A stretch of DNA of 46,649 nucleotides from CAZEAN01 sp964510225 (lineage in GTDB: Bacteria > Planctomycetota > Planctomycetia > Isosphaerales > Isosphaeraceae), in contig CAZEAN010000043.1 of NCBI GenBank assembly GCA_964510225.1, positions 1 through 46,649 on the forward strand, written 5' to 3'. The position numbers and the translations under genes are program-made. The number at the start of each line of letters is the position of its first letter. The first letter of the stretch is position 1. Shown here piece by piece: positions 1 to 8,472 of the stretch. Under the pieces are notes generated by a model. The model saw only the letters and a list, made by a program, of their open reading frames with translations. It ran no database searches and was not told the origin of the DNA.

Positions 1-81
1 CCTTTTGTCTTGGGCTTTTCCCAACCTTCAACCGTTTCACCACCCAACCTTCAGCCGCATCGCCTTGTGAAGGATTCTCTC

Positions 82-777
82 ATGCGAATGATCATCGCAC
101 TCGCCGTCTCAATCCTGACGACTACCTCGCTTCAACTCACCTACGCGGCTGAGTCAAACTACACTGCCGTGGTCCTCAAGGAAGCCCCGCCAGCAGAATT
201 TGCAGCGCCGGTTTTGGAAACGCTCCGTGGTGAAGGTGTTCGAGTTCAGAACGCTGAGGGGAAGCCTGTCCTCGATTTCTGGCCTCTGAAGTCAATCGGA
301 ACTCCTCAGGCTCCAGATGGTCCGCAGGGAGCGATCCTTTACCCCTTCTTGACACCCGGCCAATTGGTTGGTGGGGTCCGAGTCTTTAAAGAACTCGGAG
401 ACTACAAAGATCAACCGCTACTCGATGGCGTTTACACAGCTCGCTACGGTCTGCAACCGATTAACGGCGATCACCTCGGCATCAGCACGCATCGTGACTA
501 CTTCTTGCTTTCATTAGCTGATGAAGACACAGAGACCGAGACCGTGACCGAGGAAGACCTTGAATATCTGAGTACCGGCGTTTCGGGAACGACTCACCCA
601 TCGGTGCTCTTGCTGCTCTCGCCTGATCAGCAGAAGTTAACCTCTCCTCAGATTGTCGAGGAGAGCGAGGCAGATCGGACCAGTGTGGTTGTTGAACTCT
701 CCGTGACTCCTGCGGGTGCAGCCGAGCCGAAAATAGTCCCGGTCCAAATCGTGATTGTCGGCAGCGGCCCTGTTTGA
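82..777 (+). CDS. Secreted protein of unknown function
   Basis: The protein has 231 residues and I do not recognise a family. I chose the ATG at 82 because an AGGA motif lies about 8 bases upstream and because the product then opens with a clean signal peptide: Met-Arg, a hydrophobic core, and a likely cut near residue 22 after TYA. An upstream in-frame start at 10 would only add a Pro-rich leader. The mature part is acidic, with a run of Glu/Asp/Thr around the middle (DEDTETETVTEEDLE). It reads like a periplasmic beta-rich protein: it mentions no catalytic motif and has no lipobox. The next gene lies about 130 bases downstream on the same strand, so co-transcription is possible but not shown. 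Confidence is good for a real exported protein and nil for function. Confidence 0.7.
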   Translation: MRMIIALAVSILTTTSLQLTYAAESNYTAVVLKEAPPAEFAAPVLETLRGEGVRVQNAEGKPVLDFWPLKSIGTPQAPDGPQGAILYPFLTPGQLVGGVRVFKELGDYKDQPLLDGVYTARYGLQPINGDHLGISTHRDYFLLSLADEDTETETVTEEDLEYLSTGVSGTTHPSVLLLLSPDQQKLTSPQIVEESEADRTSVVVELSVTPAGAAEPKIVPVQIVIVGSGPV

Positions 778-904
778 TCAAGGCCGCTAGCTGACTGCAG
801 CCAAGCGACTTTCCTGCATCAATCTCAATCAATCAACGGTCCCCCGACATCCTGACTGAACCAGTTGGCCGACCTTGGCTGACCTGATCCCGAGGGCAAT
901 GCGG

Positions 905-2383
905 ATGCCCCTAATCGTCCTTCTGGCGATCTTCCTTACCATGGCGATCCCAGAGGTTGACTACTCCAAACCACCTACTACGTTCGAGTCCACACCAAGC
1001 TTTCTTGAAGGGATTGCTTGGTTGATGGGTGGGATTCTCGTGGTTGGCCTCGTTGCGACCGTCTTGGGCAACCTCATGGCCTATTGGTTTGCCAAACGCG
1101 GTATTACTCTCAGTGGCCGGATGCGACTCCGGAAGATCACCCGAGGATTGGATCTCCTAGCACTCGGTATCTTCGCTACCTTGATCACGACCGGACAATG
1201 GCGCGAACTGGTTCAGAACTCCCTCGGACTCAACAGCGCAGTTTTGATTGATGAAACGCTTGTCTTTTTGCCATTTGTGCTCATGCAACTGGCGGCTTGG
1301 GGAGGGCTCTATAATGTCGAGTGCGCAGTCCGACCTCTGGAAGCTCGGCCGGGATTTCTCCGCCATCTGATCCTCAAGGCTCGGCAAGCCTACGGGCTCG
1401 TACTTCCCGTTGCCGCGCTCCTAATCCTTGTTCAAGATGTAGGTTTATTCGGCCCAAGTACTCCATGGCCTAACCCCTGGGTTCAGGTTGTTCTCTACGC
1501 CATCATCGGGGGTCTGATTCTGGTCCTTTCGCCGGCCTTCGTCCGACTTAGCTGGCCTTCCAGCTCTCTGCCCCCTGGACCTCTCCGCGATCGCTTAGAG
1601 GTTCTCGCACATCGGCTGGGCTTTCGTTTTTCCGATATCCGGGTTTGGGATACGGGCGGTTCGGTTGTTAACGCGGGTGTCACCGGTATTCTCCCTGGAT
1701 TTCGGTATGTGTTGATCTCCGATGCGATGGTGGATCATCTGCATCCGCTTCAGGTCGAGGCTGTCTTTGGTCATGAAGTCGGCCACATTGCGCATCGCCA
1801 CCTCCCCTTCTTCGGGCTTTTCTTACTCGGAAGCATTGGAGTCATGGCGTTGGTGGGTCTTGGAATCGAGCAGTATCTGGTCCTTGAAGGCTCCTTCGAC
1901 TTCTGGGGAGACACTGTCCGGGTCCAGCTTGTGCTCCAGGCGGTCGCGATGTTTGTGCTCGCTTCGCTCTACTTCTGGTTAGTATTCGGGTTTGTTTCGA
2001 GACAGTTTGAGCGACAGGCCGATGTCTTTGGTTGCATCTCGGTTTCTTGCGATCGTCCCGACTGTCCGCCTCATCCTGACGTGAACGGGATGCCTGCAAT
2101 CTCGCAAGGGCATCCCGAAGTCCCTTGCCCGGTGGGGATCGGTATTTTTATCGAAGCACTTTCAAATGTAGCAGTTTTAAACGGTATTGAATCGACTGCC
2201 TATTCTTGGCGCCACGGTAGTATTAGCCGTCGGGTCAGCTTCTTGCGGAATCTTGAGGGAGACCCAAACGCGGTCGAACGCTTCCAACAACGGGTCAACT
2301 GGCTCCGGATCGGAGTCGGAATCGGTCTCATCATGGCGCTCTTGATCGCCATCTGGACGGGTGCGATTGCTGCACTAAGTTAA
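905..2383 (+). CDS. Membrane-embedded M48-family zinc metallopeptidase
   Basis: This is a polytopic membrane protease of the HtpX/Ste24-like M48 class, which cleaves membrane or membrane-associated proteins using zinc. Counting from the ATG at 905, the HExxH motif is H290-E291...H294 (HEVGHIAHRH) and the third ligand is E369 in FERQAD. Hydrophobic segments come before, between and after these motifs, including one at the extreme C terminus. Directly after the third ligand there is a Cys cluster, C377, C382, C387 and C408. I believe it recurs in planctomycete members of the family, and it could bind metal. Start: CGAGGG at 891-896 sits 8 bases before the ATG at 905. An ATG at 899 and a TTG at 875 are in frame and possible. 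The gene is followed by a nested stem-loop and then the kinase gene. Confidence 0.88.
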   Translation: MPLIVLLAIFLTMAIPEVDYSKPPTTFESTPSFLEGIAWLMGGILVVGLVATVLGNLMAYWFAKRGITLSGRMRLRKITRGLDLLALGIFATLITTGQWRELVQNSLGLNSAVLIDETLVFLPFVLMQLAAWGGLYNVECAVRPLEARPGFLRHLILKARQAYGLVLPVAALLILVQDVGLFGPSTPWPNPWVQVVLYAIIGGLILVLSPAFVRLSWPSSSLPPGPLRDRLEVLAHRLGFRFSDIRVWDTGGSVVNAGVTGILPGFRYVLISDAMVDHLHPLQVEAVFGHEVGHIAHRHLPFFGLFLLGSIGVMALVGLGIEQYLVLEGSFDFWGDTVRVQLVLQAVAMFVLASLYFWLVFGFVSRQFERQADVFGCISVSCDRPDCPPHPDVNGMPAISQGHPEVPCPVGIGIFIEALSNVAVLNGIESTAYSWRHGSISRRVSFLRNLEGDPNAVERFQQRVNWLRIGVGIGLIMALLIAIWTGAIAALS

Positions 2384-2410
2384 GCGAACGTTTGATCAAG
2401 ACCCTACCAA

Positions 2411-2496
2411 GTCCGGTTTGAACCAATCAGAGTCTTCGGGTTCTCAGCCCGAAGATCCTGTGGTAGATTGCCTCCCCTCCAAGTCCTAAACCGGAC
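2411..2496 (+). other. Nested stem-loop downstream of the peptidase gene
   Basis: An outer perfect 9-bp inverted repeat, GTCCGGTTT (2411-2419) with AAACCGGAC (2488-2496), encloses an inner hairpin, TCTTCGGG (2433-2440) with CCCGAAGA (2448-2455), loop TTCTCAG. There is no T-run after the inner stem, so it is not a classical intrinsic terminator. It lies 28 bases after the M48 stop and about 130 bases before the kinase start. It could end the peptidase transcript or act in the kinase leader. Confidence 0.5.
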
Positions 2497-2628
2497 CAGA
2501 GCAAAGTGTCACTGAATCTGACAAACAAAAATTAAGACATGTATTATTGGTTTCGGTCTTATAAGAAGTTGGAAAGCCGGATTCTATGGATGGAAATGCA
2601 TTGATGGACAAACAGGGAGGTAGAGCCG

Positions 2629-4449
2629 ATGCCTCGATGGACGATCCGAGTCAAGTTGATCGTGGGTCTCAGTGTTGTGGTCGCGATGATGCTCACCCTC
2701 ATTGGCGGCTCGATCCTTGGGCTCCAAGCGTTTCACCGGAGCAATTTGACCCTCACCAATCAACTCCGTGAACTAGGCGCCTCCAAGGAGCTAATGCGTG
2801 CAGTCTTGGAGTTGCCTGGGACCATTTCAAAGAACTTCGGGCAAGGAGACCCCCCTGAATCCGGTCCTAAGCGGGAAGCCCAACTTGCACGGCTGGTGAA
2901 GGCTCGCGATGCTCTCACCCGCTATCATGCCGAACTTCAGCGCAACAGTATGCGTGGTAATCGCGCTGACGGACGCGACGAGTTTGCACTTGTACTATTA
3001 ATCGATGATGACTTGACGGGATTGTTTCGATTGATCGACCCCGATCAAGAAACGAATCCGATGTTCGCCAGGACCGCCCACTACTTACAGAATCATCCCG
3101 AACATGATTTGACACAATCAAGAGAGGCGAAGCGTAGTAGTGAGGCGAAGCGTAGTAGTGAGGCGGAGCGTAGTAGTGAGGCGGAGTCGATCGCTCCCTT
3201 CGATCTTGTTCAGGCTAGACTCGATCGCTTGACCGCCTCTGCAGCAGCACTTCCAGATACCCTCCATCACGACTTCTTCCTGGTACTCGAAAGTTCGAAG
3301 CAGCAATACCGATCGTTTCGGATCATCGTGTGGGTCTCCGCCCTCACGGTGCTCGCAATGCTCATCGGATTAACCAAATTAGTCCAACGGTGGGTCTTGA
3401 TGCCGGTCCGAGTCCTCCATCGGGGAGTCCGACGAGTCGGTCGGGGTAACTTTGAATCTCGGATCGAACTCGATACCGGAGACGAGATGGAGGCGCTCGC
3501 CAACGCTCTTAATGAGATGTCAAAGCGGCTCGGTGCCACTTATGCCGACCTTGAGCAACAGATCGCCGAGCGGAGCCGACAACTCGTCCGCTCCGAACGG
3601 CTCGCTGGGGTTGGGTTTCTTGCCGCTGGTGTTGCCCATGAAATCAACAACCCTCTGGCCTCGATCGCGTTTTGTGCTGAGGCTCTGGAGCGTCGGCTTA
3701 ACTCAACCCAGGAAATGCAGCAGGATCTCTCAGAAGATCATTCCAAGGTACTGCACGACTATCTCCAGATGATCCAGGATGAAGCATTCCGCTGCAAGCG
3801 GATCACAGAACAGTTGCTCGATTTTTCGCGTTGTGGTGAGATTCGCCGTCGTCGGACCGATGTTGTTGAGCTTGTCGAGGGTGTGGTGGAAATGATCTGC
3901 CACATCGGCAAATATCGCGCCAAACAGATACACTTTGAGCCGCAAGGTGAAATTCTGGCTTATATCGATACGCAAGAAATTAAACAAGTCGTTTTAAATT
4001 TAGTCGTCAATGCGCTTGAAAGTATGGACGAAGGGGCGAACCTCTGGATCGAGGCTCGGACGACTGGAGGGTTTGCTGAACTCGAGTTTCGTGATGAAGG
4101 TTGTGGGATGCCGCTCGAAGTCTTGGAGCATCTCTTCGAGCCTTTCTTTACGAGACGTCGAGGTGGTAAAGGGACTGGTCTCGGGCTCTCAATCACGCAC
4201 CGGATTGTCAGCCAGCACCAGGGGGAGATCTTTGCAACCAGTCCTGGAGTCGGGAAAGGATCGACCTTTCTCGTCCGCTTACCTTCAAGACTGGTTGGAA
4301 CCAACCAGCGTTCGAAGAAACTCGAGGACAAGCCCGATGATCGGCAGGCCAGCACAACCAATGATCGGCATCTCACTTGCCTAAGACAATCCTCAGATCA
4401 GTCCAGCGCAGAGCTGGTTCACGAATCTCCCCAATCATTTGAGGCTTAA
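2629..4449 (+). CDS. Membrane sensor histidine kinase (HAMP, HisKA, HATPase)
   Basis: This is an inner-membrane sensor kinase of 606 residues that autophosphorylates on His and passes phosphate to a response regulator, most likely the NtrC-type protein two genes downstream. TM1 covers about residues 7-32. A periplasmic sensor region follows to about 228, then TM2 at about 231-251 and a HAMP segment. The phospho-acceptor H337 lies in HEINNP. The ATPase part shows the N box around N461, DEGCGM, FEPFFT and GTGLGLS. The sensor region carries a run of charged hexapeptides (EAKRSS-type, residues 166-187) encoded by an 18-bp tandem repeat. The C terminus has about 50 extra low-complexity residues after the G2 box. 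Start: GGGAGG lies 8 bases before the ATG. The stop is 2 bases before the next gene, so the two are surely co-transcribed. Confidence 0.93.
   Translation: MPRWTIRVKLIVGLSVVVAMMLTLIGGSILGLQAFHRSNLTLTNQLRELGASKELMRAVLELPGTISKNFGQGDPPESGPKREAQLARLVKARDALTRYHAELQRNSMRGNRADGRDEFALVLLIDDDLTGLFRLIDPDQETNPMFARTAHYLQNHPEHDLTQSREAKRSSEAKRSSEAERSSEAESIAPFDLVQARLDRLTASAAALPDTLHHDFFLVLESSKQQYRSFRIIVWVSALTVLAMLIGLTKLVQRWVLMPVRVLHRGVRRVGRGNFESRIELDTGDEMEALANALNEMSKRLGATYADLEQQIAERSRQLVRSERLAGVGFLAAGVAHEINNPLASIAFCAEALERRLNSTQEMQQDLSEDHSKVLHDYLQMIQDEAFRCKRITEQLLDFSRCGEIRRRRTDVVELVEGVVEMICHIGKYRAKQIHFEPQGEILAYIDTQEIKQVVLNLVVNALESMDEGANLWIEARTTGGFAELEFRDEGCGMPLEVLEHLFEPFFTRRRGGKGTGLGLSITHRIVSQHQGEIFATSPGVGKGSTFLVRLPSRLVGTNQRSKKLEDKPDDRQASTTNDRHLTCLRQSSDQSSAELVHESPQSFEA
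3124..3189 (+). repeat. 18-bp in-frame tandem repeat, about 3.7 copies
   Basis: The unit GAGGCGAAGCGTAGTAGT occurs at 3124-3141 and 3142-3159. It recurs with one A-to-G change at 3160-3177, and a partial fourth unit follows at 3178-3189. Each unit adds six residues (EAKRSS or EAERSS) to the periplasmic domain of the kinase without breaking the frame. Such a tract can change copy number by slippage. Confidence 0.9.
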
Positions 4450-4451
4450 AC

Positions 4452-4958
4452 ATGCGATTGGCTAGCTTCATCGGTCTTGGTTTACTTCTGGTTGCGATAG
4501 TCGCTGTAACCCCTATAGCGGTTTCACGCGGTCAAGCAAGCTCCCAACGCGCCCAAACGGTCGATGACCCAGAAAAACCGGATACTTTTGCGGGGTCGTA
4601 TCGGATTCGATCCGGGCAGAAAAGCGGCAAGGTTCTCCCGGTTGAACGCTTCGAGGGACAGCTCGTTCGGATTACGGAGGACTCGATCGTCGTCCTCGAT
4701 CTAGAAGAGAGCGTTCTCTATTCCTGCTCCTACAAACTCAAGACGACTACCCAACCGATTCAGCTCGAGATGGTCGCGACTGGAGGGCCTGCCAGTAGTC
4801 TCGGTGACAAAGCCAAGGGGATCATCAGACACGGCACCGGGGAGCAAAAGGGTCTCGTTTTACTCTGCTACGATCTCCTCGGAGAGTCGTACCCTGACGA
4901 TTTCCGGACTCGGGCGCAGAGCGAGGAAAACCTCTTCGTTCTTGAGCCGATCAAGTAA
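4452..4958 (+). CDS. Small secreted protein, probable TIGR03067-type planctomycete domain
   Basis: The protein has 168 residues with an N-terminal signal segment (about residues 1-28, MRLASFIGLGLLLVAIVAV then a polar turn). The rest follows the pattern I associate with the planctomycete TIGR03067 domain: a Val/Phe strand with GQLVRI, a YKLKTTTQPIQLEM stretch, then GLVLLCYDLLGESYPDDF and a closing FVLEPIK strand. The assignment is from memory of the family pattern, not a search, and the function of that family is unknown. The ATG lies 2 bases after the kinase stop and the activator gene follows about 100 bases later. It is therefore sandwiched in a two-component cassette and may be a sensory accessory or periplasmic partner of the kinase. 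That role is inference. Confidence 0.75.
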   Translation: MRLASFIGLGLLLVAIVAVTPIAVSRGQASSQRAQTVDDPEKPDTFAGSYRIRSGQKSGKVLPVERFEGQLVRITEDSIVVLDLEESVLYSCSYKLKTTTQPIQLEMVATGGPASSLGDKAKGIIRHGTGEQKGLVLLCYDLLGESYPDDFRTRAQSEENLFVLEPIK

Positions 4959-5062
4959 CTCGGGAACGATCGGTTGTCTCTCGAGGATCGCTGATTCACA
5001 GACTGACCGAAGCTCAGAAGTACGAATCGACCGACCGATTCCTAGGAGGGGAGTCACTCGTC

Positions 5063-6490
5063 ATGGAGAAGACACAGCAGCACGGGCTTCGGATTCTGTT
5101 CGCTGATGACGAAGCCTCGCTCCGTAATCTGATGGAGCAGGAACTTCCTCGGCTTGGTCATGAGGTCACCACCTGCCCCGACGGCCAAGCCGCAATTCGT
5201 GCCTTGGAACGTGGCCGGTTTGACGTCGCCTTACTTGACCATCAGATGCCAGGACTCAACGGAATCGAAGTCCTGGAGAAGTTCCGGCAGTATAGCCCTG
5301 AAACACAAGTCATCATGATGACTGGACATGCAACCGTTGATTCAGCAGTCCAGGCGCTCCGGCTCGGGGCCTTCGATTATCTCACCAAGCCGTGCAAGTG
5401 GGCAGAGCTTGAGGTCCTGCTCAATCGGATCGCCGAACGTCGCGACATGATGAACCGAACTCAAGCACTTGAGACTCGATTGAAAGTCGCGGAAGGCTCA
5501 CCTCGACTCGTCGGTAAGACCCCAGCGATGCAGGAAGTGCTCAGATTAATCGAGACGGTTGCCCCAACAGATGCGACCGTGATGATTCTCGGCGAAACCG
5601 GAACTGGAAAAGATTTGATTGCTCGGACGCTCCATGAGCAAAGTTTGCGCGCTAGTCAGGCCTTTGTCCCCGTGAATTGTGGTGCCTTGCCGGAGAATCT
5701 GATTGAGAGTGAGCTATTTGGTCATCGGAAGGGAGCCTTCACCGGCGCCGAAGCGAATCGAAAAGGGCTCTTCGAAGTTGCCAACGGCGGCACGCTCTTC
5801 CTGGACGAAGTGGGTGAACTAAGCAAGTCTCTCCAGGTCAAGTTGCTCCGGTTCTTAGAATCGGGCGAAATTCGACGCGTCGGCGAGAACGAGCCATTCC
5901 GTGTTGATGTCCGGGTTCTCTGCGCCACCAACAGAGATCTACGGGAAATGGTCGCGAATGATCAATTCCGCGAAGATCTTTTCTTCCGAATCAATACATT
6001 TGAAGTCCAGTCGCCGCCTCTACGTGATCGTGCTGATGATATCCCGATGCTCGTCGAACATTTACTCGATCGTTTCGCCAGGGGTACATCGGGACAGCGT
6101 CCGGAACTCTCCGGGGATGCGATCGAGACCTTGATGGCCCACGACTGGCCCGGTAACGTCCGGGAGTTGGCCAATGCAATTGAGCGGGCCTCAATCCTTG
6201 CCCGTGGCGGAGTGATAGGCGCAGAGCATCTCCCGTTGCATGGGATGAATCGAAGGCCGATCAGCGTCGTTCCCTCTTCAACAGGATCGACGCCGAACGC
6301 GACCGCGTTATTGGGACCCCATTTCCCGATGCCGGCCGATACACCGACGCTCCGAGATGTCGAGATGCGTTACATCCAAGTTGTTCTTGAAAAGCACCAT
6401 GGCAACAAACCGGCCGCAAGTAAAGAACTTGGGATTGCGTTGAAAACGTTGTACAACAAGATCAATCAGCTTCAGCAGCAAGAAGCCTAA
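5063..6490 (+). CDS. NtrC-family sigma-54-dependent response regulator
   Basis: This is a cytoplasmic enhancer-binding activator of 475 residues. The receiver domain (about 8-125) has the acidic pair D15/D16, phospho-acceptor D59 (LLDHQMPG) and K109 in TKP. The AAA+ domain has Walker A GETGTGK (177-183), the sigma-54 contact loop GAFTGA (224-229) and Walker B LFLDEVGEL. The C terminus ends in a Fis-type helix-turn-helix with the usual pattern HGNKPAASKELGIALKTLYN. GAFTGA is intact, so it should activate sigma-54 polymerase. A strong AGGAGGGGAG lies just before the ATG. It is third in the run after the kinase and the small secreted protein. An exact -24/-12 promoter motif elsewhere in this window (27937-27952) is a candidate target. 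The sigma-54 gene itself is not in the window. Confidence 0.95.
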   Translation: MEKTQQHGLRILFADDEASLRNLMEQELPRLGHEVTTCPDGQAAIRALERGRFDVALLDHQMPGLNGIEVLEKFRQYSPETQVIMMTGHATVDSAVQALRLGAFDYLTKPCKWAELEVLLNRIAERRDMMNRTQALETRLKVAEGSPRLVGKTPAMQEVLRLIETVAPTDATVMILGETGTGKDLIARTLHEQSLRASQAFVPVNCGALPENLIESELFGHRKGAFTGAEANRKGLFEVANGGTLFLDEVGELSKSLQVKLLRFLESGEIRRVGENEPFRVDVRVLCATNRDLREMVANDQFREDLFFRINTFEVQSPPLRDRADDIPMLVEHLLDRFARGTSGQRPELSGDAIETLMAHDWPGNVRELANAIERASILARGGVIGAEHLPLHGMNRRPISVVPSSTGSTPNATALLGPHFPMPADTPTLRDVEMRYIQVVLEKHHGNKPAASKELGIALKTLYNKINQLQQQEA

Positions 6491-6504
6491 CGAGACTCCC
6501 CTGT

Positions 6505-7491
6505 TCAACTGAGCCCGTAGAATCGTTCTGCATTCGCCGCGAAGAGTTTCCGGCGCTGATCGATCGGCCGAGTTGCCACGATTGATCGAAGCGCCTCGAC
6601 CCAACGTCGGTACGATGAGCCCAGGAGACAGACGGGCCAGTCCCCACCGAAGATCACCCGGTCAGGACCGAACGAGTCGAGGCAATGGTTGACAATCGGT
6701 CTGAGGTCGCTGGCGGTCCAGCCATCTGTCGTCCGGGCAACGATCCCTGAAATCTTGCAGATAACGTTCGGGCATTCTGAGAACGCTTCGATGTCGCGGA
6801 TCCAAGGATCTCGGTCATGCCAAGGCTCAATCGGCTTTGGGCTAAAGGCTTTGGGATCAGCATTTCCGCAGTGATCGAGGACGAATCTGGTCCCGGGACA
6901 TCGCTTGGCAAGCTCGATTCCATCGCTGAGTTCGGTTGGACGAAGACAGAGATCGAAGCAGAGCTCAGCTTCACCGAGGAGCGTGACACCCTTGATGAAT
7001 TCCGGGCTCAGACAGAAGCCTTGTGGTGCTTCGTCACTATGGAGGACTTGCCGGACTCCTTTGATCTCGGGCTGATCTTGGAATCGGGCGATGTAGTCGG
7101 CAAAGTCGGCCGAAGCAGGACGTCCACCGATGACTGCGGCGACGGTCGGGGCGTTAGGGTCCCGGCAGATGTCTAAGATCAGTTCGGCTTCCGCAACATG
7201 TTGCGCCGGATCCACGTCCACTTCCATGTAGATGGCCCGATTGAGGCCAAGCCCAGCAGTCGCCTCAAGGTAGTTCGAGGTCACGTAACTTTGTCGGAGG
7301 ATTTCAGGAGCATCCGCGAGCCAAGGGAGGGACTGCACCGAAAGATCCCAAAGATGCTGATGCGTATCAATGATGGGGACGTGTTCCGACTCGGTAGCGT
7401 CAGCATGGTTGGACATGGTGAACAATCCTTGGGCGATTGCGGCTCCGGAAACCCCCCGGAGAAACCCTCGACGATTGGTGTTCTGTTTCAT
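6505..7491 (-). CDS. Tat-exported amidohydrolase (amidohydrolase 2 / lactonase-like)
   Basis: This is a TIM-barrel metal-dependent hydrolase of the amidohydrolase-2 group, which includes L-fuconolactonase and related lactonases. It shows the N-terminal metal motif IIDTHQHLWD (HxH), LDHCGNADP in the middle, a GGDWPVCL strand near the end, and a closing NAERFYGL helix. The N terminus MKQNTNRRGFLRG followed by a hydrophobic stretch is a twin-arginine signal, so the protein is likely folded before export. I chose the ATG at 7491 because GGAGGG lies 7 bases upstream and the Tat motif follows at once. A start at 7506 would add only five residues. The gene converges on the activator gene with 14 bases between them. 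The substrate is not known; sugar lactones are the family's common theme. Confidence 0.88.
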   Translation of the reverse strand: MKQNTNRRGFLRGVSGAAIAQGLFTMSNHADATESEHVPIIDTHQHLWDLSVQSLPWLADAPEILRQSYVTSNYLEATAGLGLNRAIYMEVDVDPAQHVAEAELILDICRDPNAPTVAAVIGGRPASADFADYIARFQDQPEIKGVRQVLHSDEAPQGFCLSPEFIKGVTLLGEAELCFDLCLRPTELSDGIELAKRCPGTRFVLDHCGNADPKAFSPKPIEPWHDRDPWIRDIEAFSECPNVICKISGIVARTTDGWTASDLRPIVNHCLDSFGPDRVIFGGDWPVCLLGSSYRRWVEALRSIVATRPIDQRRKLFAANAERFYGLS

Positions 7492-7734
7492 CAGTCGACC
7501 CTCCAACCATCGGAATCTTTCGATTCTTGTGGTGGCTTGAGTGATTGAGGTTCCGACCGATCGTAAGTCGGTCGATTCCCTCTTCTGATACCCTGATCGA
7601 GTGCGCGGGTCTAGTCCCTGGAACCAACCAACCGGGCCCTGACCTCTTCATTCTGGAAGAGTCCCGATACAGATCGGTTTCCCCAGGGGTTTCATTGCAA
7701 AGCCCCTCGATCGTTCAACCTGGAGAATCGGATC

Positions 7735-8472
7735 ATGAAGTGTTCAACGATTAAATTGTTCTTCCTCGCGGTGTTTTCTTTCAGTGTTCTTCCTGGCGCG
7801 GTCGAAGCTGATCAGTCGTCAGCGAACCGGCTAAAGGACCAGGAGGCACTCAAGGAGTATGGAACGTTGGTTGGCCAGTGGCGCGGTGCAGGACAGCCTC
7901 GACGCGGGAGCCGAATCGGTGCATGGCGCGAATCCGCCTCGTGGGCGTGGGAGCTGACCGAATCAAGCGCAGCCTTGGCAATCGAAATAGAAGATGGTAA
8001 ATGGCTTCGTTCCGGCCTTCTGCACCCCGACTTTGAAAAGCCAAGTCAGTTTCGACTTGATGCGGTCTTCCCTGATGAGTCGATCCGGTCCTACGTTGGG
8101 AGTACCGATGAGCGCGGTCGGCTCCTACTTGAAGCCAGCGTTGATACTCAAGGGATGGCAGAGAAAGTCGCCCGGATCACAATCACCCCCCTCCACAAGA
8201 CTCGAGTCTTGATTCTATTCGAAGGAAGACGTCCTGGGAGCAAGATTCATCATCGCCTTGCTGAAGTGGGCTACACTCGTGAAGGTGTGACCTTTGCCGC
8301 TGGCGACGGTCAACCCGAGTGTATCGTCACCGGAGGACGTGGGACGATCCCAGTGACCTTCGAAGGGAAGACCTACTACGTTTGTTGTACCGGTTGTAAA
8401 GACTTGTTTGACGAGGACCCCGCCTCGATCCTCGCCGAGTACCGTGAACAACAAGGAAAGGATCCTCAGTAG
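7735..8472 (+). CDS. Secreted protein with C-terminal YHS-like Cys motif
   Basis: The protein has 245 residues with a signal peptide (about 1-25, ending near VEA). The central part, beginning YGTLVGQWRGAGQPRRGS, reads like a lipocalin-like beta-barrel domain with repeated Trp and Arg. The last 50 residues form a YHS-type segment: C196 in PECIVTGG, then FEGKTYYVCCTGCKDLF with C217, C218 and C221. YHS segments are short metal-linked modules common in copper and heavy-metal proteins, so metal binding in the periplasm is plausible but not shown. The gene overlaps the convergent thioredoxin-like gene by 7 bases at their 3' ends. The N-terminal domain has no firm family name. Confidence 0.78.
   Translation: MKCSTIKLFFLAVFSFSVLPGAVEADQSSANRLKDQEALKEYGTLVGQWRGAGQPRRGSRIGAWRESASWAWELTESSAALAIEIEDGKWLRSGLLHPDFEKPSQFRLDAVFPDESIRSYVGSTDERGRLLLEASVDTQGMAEKVARITITPLHKTRVLILFEGRRPGSKIHHRLAEVGYTREGVTFAAGDGQPECIVTGGRGTIPVTFEGKTYYVCCTGCKDLFDEDPASILAEYREQQGKDPQ

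Noticed and set aside
7545..7754. Plus-strand open frame just before the YHS-like gene
   Set aside because: It overlaps the start of a well-supported gene and has no family pattern.
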